A DNA stretch of 10,412 nucleotides from CBDUZS01 sp965371785 (GCA_965371785.1 CBDUZS010000078.1:1-10412); one strand, 5' to 3'. Positions 1 to 6,551 are shown, numbered from the stretch's first letter. Notes: generated by a model not told the origin, from the letters alone. Program-made: numbers and translations.

Positions 1-348
1 GAAAGCGTATCTTACTCACAGTCCGTAGGTGAAGCTGCCGGCAACGACATGTTCATCTACATTCCCGAGTTCAAGTTCGGTCTCGAGCAGTACATCGGCA
101 AGTGGCTGGTTGCCCGTGTTGGCGGCACCTGTGTCACGGAGATCGCAACCTACACGAATCCAGCAAGCGGTAACGACATAAGCTCGATCGATACGGACGT
201 CATTACCAGCTTCGGTGTCGGTCTGTACTGGGATAACTTCATGCTCGACGCAGTCATCAGCGACGACTTCGTGCATGCAGGCCCCTACATGATCGGTGGA
301 AAAGCCAACGGCTTCCTCGGCAACATCGCTGCCGTATACAACTTCTAG
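1..348 (+). CDS. C-terminal part of a probable outer-membrane beta-barrel protein (5' end outside window)
   Basis: The reading frame is open from base 1, so the gene starts upstream of the window; the ATG at 49 is internal. The visible 115 residues alternate polar and hydrophobic/aromatic residues in short strands (for example FKFGLEQYIGKWLVARVG and GVGLYWDNFMLDAVI) separated by Gly/Asn/Asp/Ser-rich turns. The protein ends in VYNF. A terminal Phe with alternating hydrophobics is the usual C-terminal signature recognised by the BAM machinery in outer-membrane barrels. No enzymatic motif is visible and the specific family is not recognisable from this fragment; a porin-like or PorV/OmpA-barrel type protein is the best guess. 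A strong hairpin terminator begins 22 bases after the stop codon, so this is the last gene of its transcript. Confidence 0.72.
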   Translation, partial: ESVSYSQSVGEAAGNDMFIYIPEFKFGLEQYIGKWLVARVGGTCVTEIATYTNPASGNDISSIDTDVITSFGVGLYWDNFMLDAVISDDFVHAGPYMIGGKANGFLGNIAAVYNF

Positions 349-370
349 ATCATCCTGTTCAGGAGAACAG

Positions 371-400
371 AAAGCGCCGCCCGGAAACGGGCGGCGTTTT
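371..400. terminator. Bidirectional intrinsic terminator between convergent genes
   Basis: A perfect 9-bp GC-rich stem (CGCCGCCCG at 375-383, CGGGCGGCG at 388-396) closes on a GAAA loop, a stable GNRA tetraloop. On the plus strand the stem is followed by TTTT; on the minus strand the AAA at 371-373 supplies the matching U run. It lies in the 63-base gap between the stop codons of two convergent genes (348 and 412), exactly where a shared terminator is expected. Confidence 0.93.
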
Positions 401-411
401 CTACAGAGTGA

Positions 412-966
412 TCAGGGCTGGCAGGAGATCTCCTTCAGCGTCCAGGACTGGAGCACGTTCAGAGGAGGAATGATTCCGTCCGGCCCCGTCCAGTCTCCAT
501 GGAAGACGTACGTAATGTTGGTTGAGCCGGGAGCATGGCAGAGAACGTGTCCCGTGTAATGCTGTATGCCGGGATGGGCGTCTGCCACCAGCTGATCTCC
601 GAAAACCGTATCGTAAGTTACCCCGACACTTACACCGGAAGTGTCCTGTATTGTCGGGCTTGTGACCACAATCAGTGATACGTTTGCATTGTCCGCGCTC
701 GGGTACAGGACGAAGAGTTCAGCACCTTCCTCATCCGATACACGGAATATGGTAGAAGTACCGCCCAGGGCCGAGCTCGTGCCCTCTACGATCAGGTAAT
801 CCTTCAGAATTTTCTGCAGTTCGATCTTATCGAAGGGTGTAAGAGCGTTGATCGGTCCGACTCCCTGATCCGTAACCGTAAACGATTCCGGAGCACCACA
901 CGCCAGGAATAACCCGGATGAAACACAAAGAGCGGTGAGAAAAAATTTTGAAAAACGAAGGCTCAT
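412..966 (-). CDS. DUF1131 (YfeY-like) lipoprotein
   Basis: This 184-residue protein starts with a short basic N-terminus and a hydrophobic stretch ending in FLAC (Cys23), so it is probably a lipoprotein; Phe at -3 makes the lipobox slightly atypical. From memory of the Escherichia coli YfeY sequence, the mature part aligns along its length: DQGVGPINALTP (34-44) against EQGVGELTASTP, DTSGVSVGVTYDTVFG against DTGVKIGTPFSDL, and ITYVFHGDWTGPDGIIP (151-167) against ISYQFSGEWSGPEGLMP. This is the DUF1131 family, described in enterics as a sigma-E-regulated envelope lipoprotein of unknown biochemical role. The start is supported by AAGGGGGA about 8 bases upstream on the minus strand. No sigma-E-like promoter (GGAACTT/TCAAA) is visible in the 172 bases upstream, so regulation here may differ. 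The gene stands alone, ending at a shared terminator. Confidence 0.85.
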   Translation of the reverse strand: MSLRFSKFFLTALCVSSGLFLACGAPESFTVTDQGVGPINALTPFDKIELQKILKDYLIVEGTSSALGGTSTIFRVSDEEGAELFVLYPSADNANVSLIVVTSPTIQDTSGVSVGVTYDTVFGDQLVADAHPGIQHYTGHVLCHAPGSTNITYVFHGDWTGPDGIIPPLNVLQSWTLKEISCQP

Positions 967-1138
967 CGCACGGTCCCCCTTCGGAATCTGAGTCAGTGCT
1001 CTCCTGATTCAGGTTACACCGATTGCCTGGATCAGTCTCGACGACAATTCACCGGTACAATGCGGAAACTGAGCAGCCGGGTAAATACGTGAAATTTTCA
1101 TCGAATCCGTAACGGATAACTTAAACCGGAAGTGCTTA
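967..1138. other. Intergenic region between feoB and the DUF1131 gene
   Basis: Both flanking genes are on the minus strand, so this 172-base gap should hold the end of the feo transcript and the promoter of the DUF1131 gene. Two small perfect palindromes are visible: ATCCG-TAA-CGGAT at 1105-1117, only about 22 bases after the feoB stop codon, and CCTGA-T-TCAGG at 1003-1013. The first could be a weak terminator hairpin, but it lacks a clean U run. I see no convincing -35/-10 pair. Confidence 0.4.
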
Positions 1139-3235
1139 TCAGACACCGATTCCCAGGAGCTTTCCCAACTGGAATGCAATGGTCGCCATAAGTGCTGCCA
1201 CGCCCGTTGTATAAATCGTAGCGAATCCTGCCCATTTCCACGATCGGGTCTCTCTGCGAATAACGGCAATTGTGGCTATGCATGGAACGTAGAGCATTGT
1301 GAAGAGAATCAGCGCGAATGCGGTCAGAGGGGACCAGCCCGGCTCGGATGCCAGTCTTTCGGAGAGAGAGGCGGAGTTTCCGGAATCCACTTCTCCAAGC
1401 GAGTAGGTAGTACCGAGTGTGGATACTACGATTTCCTTCCCCGCGAATCCCCCTACCAATGCAACGTCCGTCCGCCAGTCGAAACCCATGAGAGGTTTCG
1501 TGAACTTCTCCAGGAATCTTCCCGTCCTGCCTGCGATTGAATACGCGAGTTCCTCCTGTGCGACCTCACCTTCGGAGAGTCCTCTGGATGCCTCTTCCGG
1601 AAGCCGGGGGAAGGTCATCATGACCCAGACGATAATGGATGCGAGCAGGATCACCGTTCCAGCCTTCTTGAGGTAGAGCCATGTTCTCTCCCACGTGTGT
1701 ATGCTGATCGTCTTCATCGTCGGCAGCCTGTAGGGGGGCAGCTCCATGACGAACGGTGTCGATTCCCCTTTGAGGATTGTCGATCTCAGCAGCCTTGCGG
1801 ATACGAGTGCAAAAGCCCAGGAGAGGACCGTAAGGATGAAGAGCATAGTACCCTCGCTCCGTTTGAAGAATGCGTCTATCAGCATTGCATAGATCGGCAG
1901 CTTTGCGCCGCAGTTCATGAACGGAGTTGACAGAATGGTTGCAAGCCTCTCCTTCGGATCCCTGAGGGTCCTGGTGGCCATTATCCCCGGGACAGCACAG
2001 CCCCCCCCAATCCCGCCGGATACGATCAATGGAACTATCGAGTTGCCGTGAAGACCGAACTTTCTGAATATCCTGTCCATTATGAATGCCACCCGGGCCA
2101 TGTAGCCCGAATCCTCGAGAAGAGCTATGAAGAAGAACATGAACATGATGAGCGGAACGAAACCTACGACTCCTCCGACTCCGTCGATAATTCCGCTAAC
2201 GACCATGGAACGGATCAGTCCTGCCGGGATCGTATTCCAGGCAACCTGATGCAGCCACTCGAAGATTCCGCCAACCCAGCTGACGGGGATACTGCTTATA
2301 CTGAAAGTGAACTGGTACATGCCCCACAGAACAGCGATCAGGATCAGTGGCCCCAGCAGCCTGTGGGTCATGATCCTGTCAGCCTTGTCGGAAAGATAGA
2401 TCCTGTCCGGCATCGTTCTCGTGACGCACTCCCGGACCACTCCCGCCGCAAAGCCGTAACGGTGGTCCGCGATTATGCTGTCGGTTTCTTCTCCCATCAG
2501 GGCTTCGATCGTTTGGGAGAGTTCCCGTGCCCTTCTGATGATGTCACACTTTTCGCCCTCTGACGATTCCACTCTCTCGATGGCGTGTGAGTCTCCTTCG
2601 AGCAGTCGAATTGCAAGCCACCAGGGCGGGACAACGTCTTCCAGAATGTGCCGCTCGGTGATGATGCCCAGCAGCTCCTCGAGGGCTGTATCAGCAGATG
2701 GGCCATAAGTTAATCGTCTCGGAATCCACTCGCTTGTGGTAAGGGCTGTATCAACTGCTGCTTCCAGCAACTCGGGAATGCCCCTGTTCTTGGTTCCAAC
2801 CGTCTCGATAACCGGTACTCCGAGCAGAGTAGATAGATTGTCGGAGTCGATTGCTATTCCCCTTGAAAGGGCTACATCGCTCATGTTCAGGGCTATTATC
2901 AGAGGTATGCCCAGTTCGAGAAGCTGTACCGTGAGAAAGAGGTTCCGCTCCAGGTTCGAAGAATCGACCACGTGAATGACCACGTCCGGTCTGTTCCCGA
3001 TGAGATAGTTCCGCGCGGCAACTTCATCGGGAGAGTAGGCTGCAAGGCTGTACGTTCCGGGAAGGTCGACGAAGTGGATAAGAAGATCATCTCGCCGGAT
3101 CGAGCCTTCCTTTACTTCAACGGTTACACCGGGGTAGTTGGCAACATGCTGCCTGGCTCCGGTCAGTCCGTTGAAGATCGTCGTTTTTCCAGAATTGGGA
3201 TTACCCGCCAGGGCAATCTTGATCTCCCGCGGCAT
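1139..3235 (-). CDS. feoB: FeoB ferrous iron transporter
   Basis: This is a 698-residue inner-membrane Fe(II) transporter. The N-terminal G domain shows G1 GNPNSGKT (11-18), the G2 threonine in YPGVTVE (about 38), G3 DLPG (57-60) and G4 NMSD (117-120), followed by a helical GDI-like region to about residue 285. The C-terminal half is polytopic and contains the two Gate motifs: GGGCAVPG (Cys413) and PFMNCGAKLP (Cys442), plus YVPCIAT near the end (Cys652). These conserved cysteines line the iron path in FeoB proteins. It is shorter than E. coli FeoB (about 770 residues), lacking the long cysteine-containing C-terminal tail. The chosen ATG gives MPREIKIALAGNP, the normal FeoB N-terminus; an in-frame upstream ATG would add 34 residues read from inside the FeoA gene. 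The start overlaps the preceding stop (TAATG) with GAGGT about 9 bases upstream, so translation is coupled. A run of eight G lies in the first Gate motif. Confidence 0.97.
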   Translation of the reverse strand: MPREIKIALAGNPNSGKTTIFNGLTGARQHVANYPGVTVEVKEGSIRRDDLLIHFVDLPGTYSLAAYSPDEVAARNYLIGNRPDVVIHVVDSSNLERNLFLTVQLLELGIPLIIALNMSDVALSRGIAIDSDNLSTLLGVPVIETVGTKNRGIPELLEAAVDTALTTSEWIPRRLTYGPSADTALEELLGIITERHILEDVVPPWWLAIRLLEGDSHAIERVESSEGEKCDIIRRARELSQTIEALMGEETDSIIADHRYGFAAGVVRECVTRTMPDRIYLSDKADRIMTHRLLGPLILIAVLWGMYQFTFSISSIPVSWVGGIFEWLHQVAWNTIPAGLIRSMVVSGIIDGVGGVVGFVPLIMFMFFFIALLEDSGYMARVAFIMDRIFRKFGLHGNSIVPLIVSGGIGGGCAVPGIMATRTLRDPKERLATILSTPFMNCGAKLPIYAMLIDAFFKRSEGTMLFILTVLSWAFALVSARLLRSTILKGESTPFVMELPPYRLPTMKTISIHTWERTWLYLKKAGTVILLASIIVWVMMTFPRLPEEASRGLSEGEVAQEELAYSIAGRTGRFLEKFTKPLMGFDWRTDVALVGGFAGKEIVVSTLGTTYSLGEVDSGNSASLSERLASEPGWSPLTAFALILFTMLYVPCIATIAVIRRETRSWKWAGFATIYTTGVAALMATIAFQLGKLLGIGV

Positions 3236-3825
3236 TATCCGGTAACCTCGACTTCGATGTGCATTGCCTCTCCGTAGCCGATGTGTACTACCTGTCCGTC
3301 GGCTACATCGATCGTCAGCCTTCCGTGACTGAGGCATTCGAGCATTTTCAGGCGAGTGCCGACGTGAATTCCCTTGCCGTTGAGCCTCCTGAGAGAACGC
3401 CGTCCCTTCCTGATGTTGATGACTTTTGCTTCCTGCCCCCCGCGAAGCTGTTCGAGTGTCGTACTGGTGAAATCCTCATTCCCAAAGCTTCCTCTGCGGT
3501 AGGAGCAGCCCCAGCACTTGCCCGAGCACCTGAGTACCGGTGCTCCGTTCTCTCCCGATTCGGGAACCACTCTGACATGCCATGCTGTCTTTCTGTTGAT
3601 TCCGAGTCTCGTTTCCCCTCTGGCAACGATTATTGGTCCTCCGCCGCCTGCTGAAAGCACTCTCAGCACTGCACCGGGATTGATACCCATGCTGACGAGT
3701 CTGCTCTCCGAACGGCTGTCCGAGTCGATTGATACGACCATGACCGTCTCACCCTTTGCGGCAAGAACAAGGGGGTAACCGTACTTCTCTACCGCTGTGT
3801 TGTTCAAGTGAGTTGACTGTCTCAT
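3235..3825 (-). CDS. Tandem FeoA-domain protein with cysteine-rich linker
   Basis: This 196-residue cytoplasmic protein contains two FeoA (SH3-like) domains, at about 18-88 and 122-194. Each has the family pattern of a leading L..L..G, a central MGI/GIHVGT turn and a final hydrophobic strand (AWHVRVV; AMHIEVEV). Ordinary FeoA is about 75-85 residues with one such domain. The linker carries LRCSGKCWGC, a CX3CX2C cluster (Cys100, Cys104, Cys107), absent from simple FeoA and suggestive of metal or Fe-S binding, loosely like the cysteine cluster of FeoC. FeoA modulates FeoB, probably through its GTPase domain; a double FeoA could occupy two sites or sense iron, which is inference. The start codon overlaps the regulator stop (ATGA) and there is no clear Shine-Dalgarno, consistent with coupled translation; its own stop overlaps feoB. 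The first about 15 residues look non-domain, so a later start cannot be fully excluded. Confidence 0.88.
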   Translation of the reverse strand: MRQSTHLNNTAVEKYGYPLVLAAKGETVMVVSIDSDSRSESRLVSMGINPGAVLRVLSAGGGGPIIVARGETRLGINRKTAWHVRVVPESGENGAPVLRCSGKCWGCSYRRGSFGNEDFTSTTLEQLRGGQEAKVINIRKGRRSLRRLNGKGIHVGTRLKMLECLSHGRLTIDVADGQVVHIGYGEAMHIEVEVTG

Positions 3826-4550
3826 TTGATTGCCGTCACGATGAAGCTCGACTCCCTGGAGGTGACCTCTACTTCGAAACCGTCCAGTAGAACGAGGTCT
3901 GTGAGATTATCCGAGCCCCTGCGAAGAAGACGCACTTCTGATCCTGGCACGAACCCTTTCTCGAGCAGGTTCAACCTGTTGCCTGCCCCCTCTAGGACCC
4001 GCGTAACCGTTGATACTTCACCAACCTGCATCTCCTCGACGAGTTTATAAGTATTAGAGGTTGAGGCTTTGGAAGATGAATAACCCCGTGGGCAGGATAT
4101 TCCGGAATCGGGATTGAATACCGGGCACTCCATCATTCGTGCGATTACTGAATCGAAAGGCACCGGGCACATCGAAAAACACTCGAAGAACCTTGTCAGC
4201 TTCTCCATGCACTCGCTCGAGAGGTGGTGCTCCATCAGGCAGGCATCCCGTTGTGCGGTATCGGATTTTACTCCAAGAATATCCGTGAAGAACCTGGCAA
4301 GAAGCTTGTGTTTTGCGAGTGTGCTCCTGGCAAGCTCCAGACCTTCTTCGGTCAATTCGATGTACTCACGCTTGGCGTAAGTGATCAGGTGCTTGTCGGC
4401 CAGACGCTTCATTGCTGGTGTAACCGATGCCGGCCTTACTCCCATGGTTTCAGCGATGTCACGTACTCTGGCGACCTTACTCGTTCGAAGTATCTCGTAG
4501 ATGGTTTCGAGATAATCCTCCTGAGTATCAGAGACATCGGATTTGGTCAT
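3822..4550 (-). CDS. DtxR/MntR-family iron- or manganese-dependent transcriptional repressor
   Basis: This 242-residue regulator has the DtxR-family order: winged helix-turn-helix (about 8-70, with ARVRDIAETMGVRPASVTPA as helix-turn-helix), metal-binding/dimerisation domain (about 75-140), and a C-terminal SH3-like FeoA domain (about 168-242). Metal-site residues can be matched by pattern: Asp12 and Glu15 in EDYLETIY, His81 in KHKLL, and Cys104, Glu107, His108 in ACLMEHH. Asp12 is the MntR-type residue (Asp8 in Bacillus MntR, Met10 in DtxR), whereas Cys104 is the DtxR-type residue (Cys102; Glu99 in MntR), so metal preference cannot be read off simply. Between domains lies an unusual cysteine-containing stretch (Cys114, 124, 128, 142, 153). 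GGAGGG sits 4 bases before the ATG. It is the first gene of the regulator-FeoA-FeoB operon and a palindrome overlaps its promoter, so negative autoregulation is likely. Iron is the more plausible ligand because of the operon partners. Confidence 0.93.
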   Translation of the reverse strand: MTKSDVSDTQEDYLETIYEILRTSKVARVRDIAETMGVRPASVTPAMKRLADKHLITYAKREYIELTEEGLELARSTLAKHKLLARFFTDILGVKSDTAQRDACLMEHHLSSECMEKLTRFFECFSMCPVPFDSVIARMMECPVFNPDSGISCPRGYSSSKASTSNTYKLVEEMQVGEVSTVTRVLEGAGNRLNLLEKGFVPGSEVRLLRRGSDNLTDLVLLDGFEVEVTSRESSFIVTAIK

Positions 4551-4560
4551 CGCGCCCTCC

Positions 4561-4585
4561 TGTTAGACGAGTCTAACAGTGTTAG
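4561..4585. promoter_or_regulatory. Palindromic operator for the DtxR-family repressor
   Basis: TGTTAGACGAGTCTAACA at 4561-4578 is a perfect inverted repeat (8-bp arms, 2-base centre). A second, overlapping palindrome, CTAAC-AGT-GTTAG (4573-4585), shares its arm, giving three TTAG-type half sites in a row. DtxR and IdeR sites contain TTAG...CTAA inverted repeats and are often bound by two dimers, so overlapping palindromes fit. The element covers the -10 box and the expected transcription start and ends directly at the Shine-Dalgarno of the regulator gene, the ideal place to block transcription of the feo operon. Confidence 0.8.
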
Positions 4586-4598
4586 CCTGGATTGTCAA
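4570..4598 (-). promoter_or_regulatory. Sigma70-type promoter of the feo operon
   Basis: On the minus strand a consensus TTGACA (4598-4593) is followed, after a 17-base spacer, by TAGACT (4575-4570), matching four of six bases of TATAAT. Transcription would begin near 4563, giving a leader of only about a dozen bases before the ATG at 4550. The -10 box is inside the 18-bp palindrome, which supports both calls. Confidence 0.78.
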
Positions 4599-4623
4599 AC
4601 AATGAGAATGTGCTCTGATCGAA

Positions 4624-4643
4624 AAGGCAGGATACATTGCCTT
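4624..4643 (-). terminator. Possible terminator of the aminotransferase gene
   Basis: On the minus strand AAGGCA and TGCCTT form a 6-bp stem with an 8-base loop, followed by TTTTC. It lies about 40 bases after the aminotransferase stop codon and just upstream of the feo promoter, where a terminator would insulate the two units. The stem is short and only moderately GC-rich, so it may be inefficient. Confidence 0.42.
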
Positions 4644-4683
4644 ATCTGTTGCAGTAGTAGAATATGAGATGAAGTTTTCGAGC

Positions 4684-5886
4684 TTAGATTGCTTCGCGAA
4701 TCATCTTCGCCAGCCGGGAAACTCCTTCCCTGATTCTATCCTCAGACGCGAAGCTGAAGTTTAGCCTCATGCTCCTGTGGTTATCGTTGTCAGGATAGAA
4801 CGCGCTCCCCGGAACGTAGGCAACGTTGTTCTCGATTGCCGTTTTGAAAAGCTCTTCAGTGCTGTTCCCCTCCGGCAGCGTCAGCCACAGGAAGAGGCCG
4901 CCCTCGGGTCTGGTCCAGTGGATCTCAGGCAGATCTCCCAGGTGTTCGTCAAGGCAGTCGAGCATCAGCTGGCATCTTCCGCCGTAGAGCTCGATCTTTT
5001 CCTCGAGACCCAGGTTTAGCCCATCGGCTTCGAGGATGTGGTGTGTTATCGCCTGGCAGAATGGCGGAGTGCAGAGGTCCACAGCCTGTTTTGCCATGAT
5101 CATCTTGTCTACCAGCCAGTCCGGACCGTATGCCCAGCCGAGTCTGAACCCCGGCAGGAGGATCTTCGAGAACGTGTAGAGCGAAAGAACGCAATCGTGA
5201 GCAAGCTTCTGGAATGTCGTCTGGTGCTCTCCTCTGTATCTCAGCTGCCGGTAAGGTGTGTCCTCTATGATGAGGTAGTTCCTGTCCCTGGCGATGGAGA
5301 TGATTTCTTTCCTTCGGTATTCATGTATCGTGACACCGGCTGGATTGTGGAAGTCGGGAATGATGTAGATGAACTTCGGTCTTCGGCCTTCACGTTCGAG
5401 CCTGTCGAGTGTTTCGACGAGCTCTTCCGGGATCATGCCGCCATCATCCAGCTCGACCCCTACGGGAACGGCCTCGTAGCTCTTGAATGCCTGCAGGGCA
5501 CCCAGGTACGTTGGACAACCTACAATGCACGTGTCGCCGGGATCGAGAAGTATCTTGGCAACAAGGTCCAGCCCCTGCTGAGAAGCCGTTGTAACTAGAA
5601 TCCTTGCGGGATCGGCAGGGGTGCCGGCCTCTTCCATGACCTTTGCGAGGTCTTTTCGCAGCCTGATGTCACCTTCCGTTGCGCCGTACTGCAGCGCGGT
5701 TGAGGCTTCCTCGCGAAGAACCTTGTCCACAGCCTTCTCAACGAAGTCGATCGGGAACGTGGCCGGTGCCGGCAATCCTCCGGCGAACGAGATGATATCA
5801 GGATTCGCTGTGAGTTTGAGGAGTTCACGGATAACAGACCTTTGCATGCCCTGTGCTCTTGCAGAAAACACCTTCTCGTCAACCAT
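4684..5886 (-). CDS. PLP-dependent class I/II aminotransferase, LysN (2-aminoadipate aminotransferase)-like
   Basis: This 400-residue cytoplasmic protein is a fold-type I aminotransferase. The PLP lysine is Lys241 in TFSKILLPGFRLGW; Asn181 (FHNPAG), Asp209 (IIEDTPYR), Tyr212 and Arg248 fit the other cofactor contacts, Tyr127 (PTYLGA) stacks near the ring, and the Arg in MRLNFSF near the C-terminus should bind the substrate carboxylate. The N-terminal SVIRELLKLT (17-26) and ISFAGGLPAP (32-41) closely match Thermus LysN, which transaminates 2-aminoadipate/2-oxoadipate in the alpha-aminoadipate lysine pathway and also acts on Leu, Glu and aromatic acids. The LysN-like group is broad, so the true substrate could be a branched-chain or aromatic amino acid; no lysine-pathway partner is in the window. 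GGGAG about 8 bases before the ATG supports the start. It appears to be a single-gene unit with its own promoter. Confidence 0.93.
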   Translation of the reverse strand: MVDEKVFSARAQGMQRSVIRELLKLTANPDIISFAGGLPAPATFPIDFVEKAVDKVLREEASTALQYGATEGDIRLRKDLAKVMEEAGTPADPARILVTTASQQGLDLVAKILLDPGDTCIVGCPTYLGALQAFKSYEAVPVGVELDDGGMIPEELVETLDRLEREGRRPKFIYIIPDFHNPAGVTIHEYRRKEIISIARDRNYLIIEDTPYRQLRYRGEHQTTFQKLAHDCVLSLYTFSKILLPGFRLGWAYGPDWLVDKMIMAKQAVDLCTPPFCQAITHHILEADGLNLGLEEKIELYGGRCQLMLDCLDEHLGDLPEIHWTRPEGGLFLWLTLPEGNSTEELFKTAIENNVAYVPGSAFYPDNDNHRSMRLNFSFASEDRIREGVSRLAKMIREAI

Positions 5887-5944
5887 GCTCTGCTCCCTTT
5901 CCGAGTGTGTACTTCAAATCGATTGATATGAATTGTGTCAGTTA

Positions 5945-5972
5945 TCCATAGGAGATAGGCTCCCGTTGTCAA
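5945..5972 (-). promoter_or_regulatory. Candidate promoter of the aminotransferase gene
   Basis: A consensus -35 box TTGACA occurs on the minus strand at 5972-5967. The best -10 candidate is TATGGA, 16 bases further (5950-5945), which is only a partial match. The location, 60-85 bases before the ATG and facing away from the neighbouring promoter, is sensible, but the weak -10 keeps confidence low. Confidence 0.4.
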
Positions 5973-5987
5973 CCTTACTTTCTTCTA

Positions 5988-6017
5988 TGGTCACCGGATA
6001 TCCTCTGTGAGTATATT
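5988..6017 (+). promoter_or_regulatory. Candidate promoter of the prolyl isomerase gene
   Basis: TATATT (6012-6017) matches five of six -10 consensus bases and follows TGGTCA (5988-5993, four of six) after 18 bases. The transcript would start near 6024, leaving about 44 bases of leader with a strong GGAGGT site (6054-6059) 8 bases before the ATG. It is back-to-back with the aminotransferase promoter. Confidence 0.45.
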
Positions 6018-6067
6018 CGAGTTTCAAGTTTTTTGAATCCGTAACTTACTTATGGAGGTACTGCGCA

Positions 6068-6529
6068 ATGAAAAAGGCGATCTTTCTTCTCATTCTTCCC
6101 GTAATATTCATCTTCGGCTGCGGTGCCGAAGAACCGGCTCCCGATACCGATGTATCGGCTGATACCGATGTGCTTGAAGACACGACTATAGCCGTGGAGG
6201 TTCCCCCTGTGGACATGGTTACTGCAAGTCATATCCTGATCTCCTGGGACGGATGCGGGTTAGAGGGTATCGAGAGAAATTCTGACGACGCAAGAGTCCT
6301 GATCGATGAGATCGCGACGAATCTGACTGCAGGCGAAGTCACTTTTCCCGATGCTGCCATGGAGTACTCCGACTGTCCTTCAGGCGCTTCCGGTGGTGAC
6401 CTCGGCACGTTCGGAAGAGGGGCAATGGTTCCGCCGTTCGAAGAGGCTGCCTTTGCACTTGCACCCGGAGGAATCTCCGATGTGGTCGAGACGCAGTTCG
6501 GTTACCACCTGATACTGAGAACCGAATAG
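6068..6529 (+). CDS. Small parvulin-type peptidyl-prolyl cis-trans isomerase lipoprotein
   Basis: This 153-residue protein begins with a signal sequence (KK followed by about 14 hydrophobic residues) ending in FIFGC, so Cys18 is probably lipidated. An acidic Pro/Asp/Thr-rich linker (20-50) precedes a single parvulin rotamase domain (about 51-153). Diagnostic motifs are ASHILI (53-58), SGGDLGTFGRGAMVPPFEEAAF (SGGDLG about 108-113) and the terminal QFGYHLI. Parvulins isomerise prolyl bonds; an envelope-anchored one would help secreted or outer-membrane proteins fold, as PrsA, SurA or PpiD do. Unlike those chaperones it has no flanking helical chaperone regions. Cys102 in YSDCPSG is common in parvulins; Cys63 is extra. 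GGAGGT at ideal spacing supports the start. The next gene begins 22 bases or slightly more downstream, so it may lead the following operon. Confidence 0.92.
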   Translation: MKKAIFLLILPVIFIFGCGAEEPAPDTDVSADTDVLEDTTIAVEVPPVDMVTASHILISWDGCGLEGIERNSDDARVLIDEIATNLTAGEVTFPDAAMEYSDCPSGASGGDLGTFGRGAMVPPFEEAAFALAPGGISDVVETQFGYHLILRTE

Positions 6530-6551
6530 AGAGCCTCACACGACCGATCAG

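Noticed and set aside
967..1100. Sigma-E-like promoter for the DUF1131 gene
   Set aside because: Searched because E. coli YfeY is sigma-E dependent, but no GGAACTT-like -35 with a TCAAA-like -10 is visible.
1105..1117. ATCCG-TAA-CGGAT as a feoB terminator
   Set aside because: The stem is only 5 bp and no U run follows directly on the minus strand; kept only as a note in the intergenic description.
2048..2563. Plus-strand open frame of 171 residues inside feoB
   Set aside because: It is antisense to strongly conserved FeoB; its composition, rich in Asp, His, Ser and Pro, is typical of a shadow frame.
3236..3337. In-frame 34-residue N-terminal extension of FeoB
   Set aside because: It is read from inside the FeoA-type gene, is rich in Arg/Ser and unlike FeoB; the internal ATG at 3235 gives the standard N-terminus and a TAATG overlap.
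5038..5598. Plus-strand open frame of 186 residues inside the aminotransferase gene
   Set aside because: It is antisense to a well-conserved PLP enzyme and shows no independent motif.
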